Shown piece by piece: positions 7,132 through 12,106 of a DNA stretch of 12,106 nucleotides. Source of the stretch: an uncultured Lachnospiraceae bacterium (GTDB lineage Bacteria; Bacillota; Clostridia; Lachnospirales; Lachnospiraceae). Within the stretch, counting starts at the first letter, position 1, and every line of letters begins with the position of its first letter. The stretch lies in assembly GCA_934376945.1 (NCBI GenBank), contig CAKRPI010000065.1:1-12106 (forward strand), read 5' to 3'. A program made the position numbers and the translations under genes. Under the pieces are notes generated by a model. It had not been told where the DNA came from. It worked only from the letters and a program-made list of their open reading frames with translations, and made no database searches.

Positions 7132-7213
7132 GGAAGGATTCCAAAAGGCTGCTGCGTTCATGAGCAAGTAGCGAAGCGGATTGTGAATATCCTCTTTGAC
7201 GAAAGGAAAAAGT
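7132..7213 (+). other. Possibly structured 5' leader of the AraC-family gene
   Basis: AGGATTC (7135-7141) can pair with GAATATCCT (7185-7193) with a two-base bulge. Inside, GCTGCT (7148-7153) can pair with AGTAGC (7167-7172, one G-U). The resulting fold ends about 20 nt before the start codon and just upstream of the AGGA ribosome binding site. It matches no riboswitch class that I know; it may be a modest mRNA structure. Confidence 0.3.
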
Positions 7214-8170
7214 ATGGCACGAAAAAAAGAGAATCTGGAATTTCGTTATTATGACGTTCCTCATGGAGAACCACTGCTGGCACTGTATGGAGATGACTGG
7301 ATCCGCCCATACGGATACGATAAAAACCTGAAACCAATTGTGGACCTGCATTTTCATAATCTTATGGAAATTGGCTGGTGCCGTTATGGGGCTGGTGAAA
7401 TTATTCTGGAAGGGGAAAGTGTACAATATCACGATGGAACCCTGACGGTGATTCCGAAAAATTATCCACATACGACAAATGCAGCGCAGGCAAAATTGAA
7501 CAAGTGGCAGTATCTGTTTCTGGATGTTGATAAGACGATACAGGAATTGTACCCGGATAACAGGCGGATGGCGGATCGGCTGATTTATCGAATCAATAAG
7601 AAGGCGTGTTGTACTTCTGAAAGCGAACAGGAGGCGCTTTTTATACTGATCCGGCAGATATTCGAAGAAATGCAGCAGCGTGGCGAGCTATATCGTGAAT
7701 CGGTAAACGGACTTCTGAAGGCCTTGATCATTGAACTTGCGCGGCTTAACCAGGAGTTGATTCCTGATGAAAAGGTGCAGGGAAAGGCAAAAAAATCAGA
7801 ACTTGCGCAGATTGCACGTGCGCTTGAATACGTGGGTGATTTCTGCGACGGACCATTGAAAATCAGTGAACTGGCCGATGTCTGCCATATGAGCGAGACT
7901 CATTTTCGCAGATTGTTTGTAGCATGTATGGGAATTCATCCTAATGATTATGTGAATCAGATGCGAATCAAAAAAGCGTGTGAACTGTTGAAAAAGACAA
8001 ATCAGTCGGTTGCGCAGATTTCTTTGAAATGTGGATTTTGCAGTTCGGCTACTTTTAACAGAAATTTTCGGAAATTTATGGGCACTACGCCGAATGAATG
8101 GAAGAAGCTTCCGGAAAATTATGAGCGAAGATTGAGCGAAAATACGATTGAATACCATGATGGATGGTAA
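7214..8170 (+). CDS. AraC-family transcriptional regulator with N-terminal cupin domain
   Basis: A 318-residue DNA-binding regulator. The N-terminal part (about 40-110) has the AraC-type sugar-binding cupin pattern DLHFHNLMEIGWCRYGAGEIILEG (44-67) followed by DGTLTVIPKNYPHTT (74-88). The C-terminal part (about 198-298) contains two helix-turn-helix units: LKISELADVCHMSETHFRRLF (215-235) and the canonical second unit SVAQISLKCGFCSSATFNRNFRKFMGTTPNEW. The ATG at 7214 is preferred because AGGA (7204-7207) lies 6 nt upstream; an in-frame TTG at 7196 has no such site. It has its own promoter and lies directly before a sugar-uptake operon in the same orientation, so it very likely controls that operon in response to the transported sugar or its product. 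Two direct repeats before the next gene are good candidates for its binding sites. Effector unknown. Confidence 0.94.
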   Translation: MARKKENLEFRYYDVPHGEPLLALYGDDWIRPYGYDKNLKPIVDLHFHNLMEIGWCRYGAGEIILEGESVQYHDGTLTVIPKNYPHTTNAAQAKLNKWQYLFLDVDKTIQELYPDNRRMADRLIYRINKKACCTSESEQEALFILIRQIFEEMQQRGELYRESVNGLLKALIIELARLNQELIPDEKVQGKAKKSELAQIARALEYVGDFCDGPLKISELADVCHMSETHFRRLFVACMGIHPNDYVNQMRIKKACELLKKTNQSVAQISLKCGFCSSATFNRNFRKFMGTTPNEWKKLPENYERRLSENTIEYHDGW

Positions 8171-8185
8171 AAATAACATAAATGG

Positions 8186-8216
8186 TCGAAAATGAACATC
8201 ATACAATCGGAAATGA
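8186..8216 (+). promoter_or_regulatory. Candidate AraC-type operator: two direct repeats 21 bp apart
   Basis: TCGAAAATGA (8186-8195) and TCGGAAATGA (8207-8216) match at nine of ten positions, and their starts are 21 bp apart, two helical turns. The second copy ends where the weak -35 hexamer begins. AraC-family activators with two helix-turn-helix units are known to bind tandem direct half-sites at this spacing next to the -35. That the regulator at 7214-8170 binds here is inference. Confidence 0.6.
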
Positions 8217-8245
8217 TGAAAAAAAGACAGAAGAGGTGTTATAAT
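8216..8245 (+). promoter_or_regulatory. Extended -10 promoter for the sugar-binding protein operon
   Basis: The -10 TATAAT (8240-8245) is preceded by TG one base upstream (TGT at 8237-8239), an extended -10. The best -35 is ATGAAA (8216-8221, 18-bp spacing), a poor match. A strong -10 with a weak -35 beside the direct repeats fits a promoter that needs an activator. The start should be near 8252, leaving a leader of about 108 nt. Confidence 0.75.
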
Positions 8246-8359
8246 ATGTACAAGAAAGTTAAAAAAACGGCTTAAAAATGTGCAGAATAACCAAAAAACA
8301 GCGAGCGTGAATGACGGAAGGGAAAGCTGTACATGGCCGAATATAAGGAGGAATTTCAT

Positions 8360-9649
8360 ATGAAACTGAAAAAGGTATTGGCATTTGTACTGGCTGGAAC
8401 AATGGTAGTCTCCATGGCATCCGTACTTACGGCAGGAGCAGCGAGCGATGAGGATAATAAGCTTACTGTATGGACCTGGGATCCGAACTTCAATATTTAC
8501 GCAATCAATAAGGCAGCAGAGATTTATGCAAAGGATCACGAAGGATTTACGATAGAGGTAACCGAAATCCAGTCGGATGATATCGAGTCCAAGATTACGA
8601 CCGCTGTAAATGCAGGCGATCTGAGCACGCTTCCGGATATCTTCCTGATGCAGGATAATTCTTTCCAGAAATACGTGACCTTCTATCCGGATGTATTTAC
8701 AGATCTGACGGATTCCGGCATTGATTTCTCACAGTTCTCCGCAGCGAAGGTTGCATATTCTTCTCTTGATGAAAAGAATTACGGTGTTCCGTTTGATAAC
8801 GGTGCTGTTGTAAACTGCTTACGTACAGATTTGATTGAGCAGGCTGGTTATACCGTAGATGATTTCACAGACATCACCTGGTCTGATTACATGGAGAAAG
8901 CAAAGGTTGTTCTTGAAAAGACCGGTCTTCCGATGTTGACTGCGCAGGCAGGTTCTCCGGATGTGATTATGATGATGCTTCAGTCCTGCGGAGCTTCCCT
9001 GTTCAATGAGGATGGTACAGGCAATATCGCAGAAAATGATGTTCTGAAGAAGTGTGTGGAAATCTATGCACAGATGGTGGCAGATGGAACACTTGTAGAG
9101 GTAACTGACTGGGATCAGTACATCTCTTCACTGAACAGCTCTACCGTAGCAAGTACCTTTAACGGATGCTGGATCATGGCTTCTATCCAGGCGGCAGAGG
9201 ATCAGTCTGGTAAGTGGGCAGTTACAGATATGCCGAAGCTGGATGATGTAGAGAATGCAAGCAATTACTCCAATAACGGCGGATCTTCCTGGGCAATTTC
9301 TTCCAACACCAGCCATAAGGATCTGGCAGTTGATTTCCTCAATGCCACATTTGCAGGAAGCACAGAGCTGTATGATGACATCATCTCCAAGGGCGCTCTT
9401 GCTACATGGGCACCGGCAGGTGAGTCTGATGCATACAACGTACCGGTAGATTTCTATGGCGGCGATACGGTTTACGCAAAGATCGTTGATTTCGCAACAA
9501 AGACTCCGTCCAATACAACCGGCGCATTCTATTACGATGCACGTGACGCGGTAGGCGTTGCACTTTCTAACATTACACAGACCGGAGCTGATGTTGATTC
9601 CGAACTGCAGAGTGCACAGGAAACACTTGATTTCAGCATGGGCATGTAA
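8360..9649 (+). CDS. Extracellular solute-binding protein of a CUT1 carbohydrate ABC transporter, without a lipobox
   Basis: A family 1 solute-binding protein that would capture a sugar or oligosaccharide outside the cell and deliver it to the permeases at 9923-11604. The 429-residue product begins with a signal peptide: KLKK, a hydrophobic core (LAFVLAGTMVVSMA), then VLTAGAAS before DEDNKLTVWTWDPNF. The mature part has the family pattern: AAEIYAKDH, the NAGDLSTLPDIFLMQD segment, KNYGVPFDNGAV, a central NEDGTGNIAEN region and a GGSSWAISSNTSHKDLAVDFLN C-terminal lobe. Most Gram-positive binding proteins have a Cys at the cleavage site; here Ser21 stands where SMA-C would be expected and an A-x-A type site follows, so it may be released or otherwise retained. 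ATG 8360 is chosen over 8333 because AAGGAGG (8345-8351) is 8 nt upstream. Substrate not identifiable. Confidence 0.93.
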   Translation: MKLKKVLAFVLAGTMVVSMASVLTAGAASDEDNKLTVWTWDPNFNIYAINKAAEIYAKDHEGFTIEVTEIQSDDIESKITTAVNAGDLSTLPDIFLMQDNSFQKYVTFYPDVFTDLTDSGIDFSQFSAAKVAYSSLDEKNYGVPFDNGAVVNCLRTDLIEQAGYTVDDFTDITWSDYMEKAKVVLEKTGLPMLTAQAGSPDVIMMMLQSCGASLFNEDGTGNIAENDVLKKCVEIYAQMVADGTLVEVTDWDQYISSLNSSTVASTFNGCWIMASIQAAEDQSGKWAVTDMPKLDDVENASNYSNNGGSSWAISSNTSHKDLAVDFLNATFAGSTELYDDIISKGALATWAPAGESDAYNVPVDFYGGDTVYAKIVDFATKTPSNTTGAFYYDARDAVGVALSNITQTGADVDSELQSAQETLDFSMGM

Positions 9650-9851
9650 TTTGACATAATCCGGAGGTTATTTGCAGGGTTGCAATTAAAAGCGATCCGA
9701 TCATGATATAGAGTGAGAATCGCTTCTGGATTTCAGTAAGAGTGCAGACAAAACATAAATAGTGATCAGAATAGTGATGCGGTTTTGAGGGAAACGGATA
9801 AAAAATAAAAGATTTCGTAGAATGAAAAGCATCACTGGAAAAAAGAAAGAC
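9650..9851 (+). other. Non-coding spacer with several predicted stem-loops
   Basis: No gene is visible in the gap between the binding-protein and permease genes. Three stems can be drawn before the large one at 9852: ATAATC/GGTTAT (9656-9661 with 9666-9671, one G-U, CGGA loop), AAGCGAT/ATCGCTT (9690-9696 with 9719-9725), and AGTGATGC/GCATCACT (9773-9780 with 9829-9836). TTGACA at 9651 lacks a partner -10. Such a spacer may set the ratio of binding protein to permeases. Confidence 0.45.
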
Positions 9852-9898
9852 AAAGGGTCTGCCGCTGCCGGCGGTTTGAGGCAGCAGTCAGACCCTTT
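9852..9898 (+). terminator. Strong intercistronic stem-loop, probable attenuating (partial) terminator
   Basis: AAAGGGTCTG (9852-9861) pairs perfectly with CAGACCCTTT (9889-9898), and the inner GCTGCC (9864-9869) pairs with GGCAGC (9880-9885). The 3' side continues CCTTTG, not a clean T tract, so termination should be incomplete. Between a binding-protein gene and its permeases, such a structure commonly protects the upstream mRNA or lowers downstream expression; that role here is inferred. Confidence 0.65.
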
Positions 9899-9922
9899 CC
9901 TTTGAAAAGGGGGATGTGCCGG

Positions 9923-10801
9923 ATGGGCAAGAAAAAAATGACGATGGATCGACGCCATAATCTCATTGGATGGCTGTTTCTGTCAGTCGGAGTAGTCCTG
10001 ATCTGCTGGACCAGCTTTTATCCGATGATACAGGCGTTTATTCTTTCAATGAAAAACGGACTCGGTGTAAATCTGAAGTTTGCCGGATTTTCCAATTATG
10101 CACGTATTTTAAAAGATCCGACATTTAAGGGAACGCTGTTCAATACGTTCTTTTATCTGATTATTCAGGTGCCGATCATGCTGACACTGGCGCTGGTTCT
10201 GGCGTCTATTCTGAATAATAAGGATTTGAAATTTAAGGGGCTGTGGCGTACCTGTATTTTCCTTCCGTGTGCGACCTCCCTCGTTTCCTATTCTATGATC
10301 TTTCGTTCGTTGTTCGCAAATGACGGGTTTGTCAATACCATGCTTCGCGGACTTGGCATGACACCGGTGATGTGGTTTGCAAATGCGTGGACGGCACGTT
10401 TTGTTATCATCATTGCGCTGATCTGGAGATGGACCGGTTACAATATGGTATTTTATCTTTCGGGTTTGCAGAATATTGATTATTCGGTCTATGAGGCGGC
10501 AAGAATCGATGGGGCAAGCGCAAGGCAGACACTTTTTAAAATCACGATTCCTCTGCTGAAGCCGACGATTTTGCTGACCACGATTACTTCAACCAACGGT
10601 ACACTGCAGCTCTTCGATGAGTCCTTGAACCTGACAAACGGAGGACCGGGAAAGTCTACGATGACGATGTCACATTATATCTACAATACTTCCTTTGTAC
10701 AGAGTCCAAATTTCGGCTATGCGGCTGCAATGTCGATCGTGATCCTGGTAATGGTTGCAATTCTTGCGGTGATTCAGATGAAAGTAGGTGATGAGCGATG
10801 A
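9923..10801 (+). CDS. ABC sugar transporter permease, CUT1 family (MalF/MsmF-like)
   Basis: One of the two membrane subunits of the carbohydrate importer, at 292 residues. Six hydrophobic segments can be seen, beginning with LIGWLFLSVGVVLICWTSF and ending with AMSIVILVMVAILAVIQM. The EAA loop that docks the ATPase is EAARIDGASARQTLFKITIP (191-210), followed by LLKPT. The segment FDESLNLTNGGPGKSTMTMSHYIY is typical of MalF-type subunits. I prefer ATG 9923 (MGKKK) because the GGGGG at 9909-9913 is 9 nt upstream; ATG 9914 is too close to it, and a TTG at 9902 would fall in the hairpin region. The gene follows a large stem-loop and overlaps the next permease gene by four bases (ATGA), indicating coupled translation. 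Confidence 0.94.
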   Translation: MGKKKMTMDRRHNLIGWLFLSVGVVLICWTSFYPMIQAFILSMKNGLGVNLKFAGFSNYARILKDPTFKGTLFNTFFYLIIQVPIMLTLALVLASILNNKDLKFKGLWRTCIFLPCATSLVSYSMIFRSLFANDGFVNTMLRGLGMTPVMWFANAWTARFVIIIALIWRWTGYNMVFYLSGLQNIDYSVYEAARIDGASARQTLFKITIPLLKPTILLTTITSTNGTLQLFDESLNLTNGGPGKSTMTMSHYIYNTSFVQSPNFGYAAAMSIVILVMVAILAVIQMKVGDER

Positions 10802-11604
10802 GTAAGGGCAAAAAAATTGGTATGTATGTGTTTCTGATCATTTTTTCACTGTTGTCTATTTTTCCGCTCTACTACATGGCATGTGCGGCGACAAATATGA
10901 GCGTTGATGTCTCAAGAGGAAGACTTATTCCTGGTACATACCTTGTTGAAAACTTTAAGTCGCTGATCGGAAATCAGAATCTGGGGCGTGCACTGTGGAA
11001 CTCCTTCAGAAACTCCTCTGTGCTTACGATTCTCTGTCTTCTGGTCTGCTCACTTGCCGGATATGGATTTGAGGTTTACCACGATAAGGCAAAGGATATT
11101 GTTTTTACAATCCTGCTTACCGCAATGATGGTTCCGTTCGCAGCGATCATGATCCCGATGTTCCGTATGTTTTCTCAGATGAAAATGGTCAACACGATGG
11201 CAGCGTTCATGCTTCCGTCGATCTCGACGCCATTTATGATCATGATGTTCCGCCAGGCATCGCGTTCCTTCCCAAAGGATATTATTGAGGCTGCCAGGAT
11301 GGATGGGCTGAGTGAGATTGGAATTTTTTTCCGAATGTTCGTACCGACGATGAAATCCACATATTCCGCAGCGCTTATTATTACCTTTATGAATGCCTGG
11401 AATAATTATATGTGGCCGAAGATCATTCTTCAGACGAACGAAACGATCACGATGCCGATGCTGGTGTCGAACCTGCTCAGCGGTTACACAGTAGATTACG
11501 GTATGCTGATGCTCGGTGTACTGATCTGTACACTTCCTACCGCAATCGTGTTCTTCTTCTTCCAGAAAAGCTTTACGGAAGGTATTACAGGAGCCGTCAA
11601 GTAA
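10798..11604 (+). CDS. ABC sugar transporter permease, CUT1 family (MalG/MsmG-like)
   Basis: The second membrane subunit, at 268 residues and a normal length for the family. It starts with the basic MSKGKK and a first membrane segment (IGMYVFLIIFSLLSIFPLYY), then the NFKSLIGN-LGRALWNSF-NS segment typical of MalG-type proteins. Several more hydrophobic segments follow, with the EAA loop as EAARMDGLSEIGIFFRMFVP (164-183). It ends with FFFFQKSFTEGITGAVK, the usual family ending. The ATG overlaps the stop of the preceding permease (ATGA), with AGGTG at 10786-10790 as ribosome binding site. It is the last gene of the operon: a strong terminator follows at 11691. No ATP-binding subunit is encoded in the window, so a shared MsmK/MsmX-type ATPase is probably used, as is common for CUT1 systems in Firmicutes. 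Confidence 0.95.
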   Translation: MSKGKKIGMYVFLIIFSLLSIFPLYYMACAATNMSVDVSRGRLIPGTYLVENFKSLIGNQNLGRALWNSFRNSSVLTILCLLVCSLAGYGFEVYHDKAKDIVFTILLTAMMVPFAAIMIPMFRMFSQMKMVNTMAAFMLPSISTPFMIMMFRQASRSFPKDIIEAARMDGLSEIGIFFRMFVPTMKSTYSAALIITFMNAWNNYMWPKIILQTNETITMPMLVSNLLSGYTVDYGMLMLGVLICTLPTAIVFFFFQKSFTEGITGAVK

Positions 11605-11690
11605 AACTGAGCATGCTCATAATCTGGTACGAAGACCCGAAATCGAAAGAGAAAAGCTTTACAAATACACGCTTTGACTTTACACAGAAA

Positions 11691-11734
11691 ACTCCCTCGC
11701 AGCATTGTATGAAATGCATGCGGGGGAGTTTTTT
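11691..11734 (+). terminator. Intrinsic terminator of the sugar-uptake operon
   Basis: ACTCCCTCGCA (11691-11701) pairs with TGCGGGGGAGT (11719-11729, one G-U), and GCA (11702-11704) extends the stem with TGC (11715-11717) across a single bulged A. Six T residues follow (11729-11734). A run of A on the left arm's outer side (11687-11690) may make it work in both directions. It lies about 87 bp after the last permease stop. Confidence 0.92.
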
Positions 11735-12013
11735 CTGTCGATCACTTGGCGGTGCGACACCGGTTGCTTTGCTGCAAAAAAGGTGAATCCGACTGCAGGG
11801 GTCTAAAAGATTCAGCGCAGCGCACTACGTCTGCGTTTTTATACGTACACATTCGAATCCAAAGCCTGCGCGATTGGTATAATTATTATATTAATTATTA
11901 TATATAGAAGAAAAACAGAAACAAGAATTTCGGAGAATCGCGAAAAGACATAAATGGGTAGATGCAGCTAATTAAAGTACTGAAATATGAGCATGGACAG
12001 AAAACGGAAATTG
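11735..12013 (+). other. Gene-free region upstream of the next transcription unit
   Basis: I see no coding frame that I would accept. It contains a small GC hairpin CGGTG-CGA-CACCG (11750-11762). A 5-bp stem CGCAG/CTGCG (11816-11820 with 11831-11835), followed by five T residues (11836-11840), could be a weak second terminator. An AT-rich tandem repeat lies at 11880-11903. The decamer ACATAAATGG at 11948-11957 recurs at 8176-8185, next to the AraC-type direct repeats. Confidence 0.5.
11880..11903 (+). repeat. Tandem 12-bp AT-only direct repeat
   Basis: The unit TAATTATTATAT occurs twice in a row without a mismatch (11880-11891, 11892-11903), followed by ATAG. The tract is pure A/T in otherwise mixed sequence. 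It could serve as an easily melted or curved segment, or as an upstream element for the promoter at 12024; TTGGTA (11874-11879) also gives a weak possible promoter with it. Confidence 0.6.
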
Positions 12014-12035
12014 TCAAAAATGCTTGCATTTTTGA
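12014..12035 (+). promoter_or_regulatory. Perfect palindrome over the -35, probable repressor operator
   Basis: TCAAAAATGC (12014-12023) and its exact reverse complement GCATTTTTGA (12026-12035) flank TT. With one mismatch the symmetry extends to 12011 and 12038. The -35 hexamer at 12024-12029 lies inside it, so a dimeric protein bound here should block RNA polymerase. The centre is not the CG of typical LacI or cre sites, so the regulator's family is open. Confidence 0.65.
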
Positions 12036-12052
12036 AACAAAAAGGGTACTAT
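12024..12052 (+). promoter_or_regulatory. Sigma-A promoter for the gene starting beyond the window
   Basis: TTGCAT (12024-12029) and TACTAT (12047-12052) are spaced by 17 bp, with a start expected near 12059. Confidence 0.75.
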
Positions 12053-12091
12053 AGACTAGGCAGAAATTGGATAAACATTTTAATATAACAT

Positions 12092-12097
12092 GGAGGG
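12092..12097 (+). promoter_or_regulatory. Ribosome binding site of the next gene
   Basis: GGAGGG at 12092-12097 is followed by nine bases to the window end without a usable start codon, so the start of the next gene should lie immediately after base 12106. The ATG at 12090 is stopped after three codons and is not a gene. Confidence 0.65.
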
Positions 12098-12106
12098 CTG
12101 AGAGAA

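Noticed and set aside
8247..8276. Nine-codon frame MYKKVKKTA before the binding-protein gene
   Set aside because: Its ATG lies at the edge of the -10 region, before the expected transcription start, and has no ribosome binding site.
8333..8359. Upstream ATG extending the binding protein by nine residues
   Set aside because: The AAGGAGG at 8345-8351 would lie inside the coding sequence, and the shorter form gives a clean signal peptide.
9651..9682. TTGACA plus GGAGG after the binding-protein stop, suggesting a second promoter or a small gene
   Set aside because: No -10 hexamer occurs 16-18 bp downstream, and the possible TTG starts give frames of only five to eight codons.
11608..11619. 12-bp palindrome TGAGCATGCTCA after the last permease
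   Set aside because: It is short, has no loop, and sits between the stop codon and a clear terminator with no promoter nearby; chance cannot be excluded.
11412..11786. + strand frame overlapping the end of the second permease and its terminator
   Set aside because: It reads out of frame through a well-supported permease gene and straight through the terminator hairpin, with no ribosome binding site.
1..12106. CRISPR array, tRNA, rRNA, transposase, toxin-antitoxin or phage-defence genes
   Set aside because: I looked on both strands and saw no repeat-spacer array, RNA gene or coding region of these kinds.

Overview
The window looks like a chromosomal segment from a gut-type Firmicute, most probably a Lachnospiraceae relative (Blautia/Dorea/Mediterraneibacter-like). 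This rests on the gene content, strong AGGAGG-type ribosome binding sites, sigma-A promoters with near-consensus hexamers at 17-bp spacing, and a small inverted-repeat element of a kind I recall from Lachnospiraceae genomes. The species cannot be fixed from the sequence. All eleven... more exactly all nine protein genes I accept (recD2, a small protein, a phosphoesterase, scpA, scpB, a D-Ala-D-Ala carboxypeptidase, an AraC-type regulator, a solute-binding protein and two permeases, ten in total) lie on the + strand.

Left part (1-5456), housekeeping. A long hairpin with a T tract (1-76) probably ends the transcript from the left. A clear promoter (169-197) drives recD2, which carries an extra C-terminal domain that I recognise as DUF4186, followed by a 77-codon cysteine-containing protein. 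A second clear promoter (3178-3206) starts a phosphoesterase-scpA-scpB unit. ScpA and ScpB are the partners of SMC in chromosome condensation and segregation.

Middle (5457-7011). A 164-bp element with 18-bp terminal inverted repeats sits between scpB and a secreted D-alanyl-D-alanine carboxypeptidase gene. scpAB followed by a dac gene is a known Firmicute arrangement, so the element seems to have inserted into an old operon.

Right part (7012-11735), a sugar-uptake cassette. An AraC-family regulator has its own promoter and a possibly folded leader. Downstream, the gene for a CUT1-type solute-binding protein has an extended -10 promoter with a poor -35, preceded by two direct repeats exactly 21 bp apart whose second copy reaches the -35: the layout expected for activation by an AraC-family protein. 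The binding protein has a signal peptide but no lipobox cysteine. A 251-bp, stem-loop-rich spacer separates it from two overlapping permease genes, and a strong intrinsic terminator closes the operon. No ATPase gene is present, so a shared MsmK/MsmX-type ATPase is probably used. The substrate cannot be read from the sequence.

Right end (11736-12106). No gene. It holds an AT-rich tandem repeat, a strong promoter whose -35 lies inside a perfect 22-bp palindrome (a likely operator), and a ribosome binding site placed so that the next gene should start just past the window edge.

Most worth following up: the RecD2-DUF4186 fusion, the mobile element with a through-running open frame, the AraC direct-repeat operator, the missing lipobox, and the palindromic operator at the right end.
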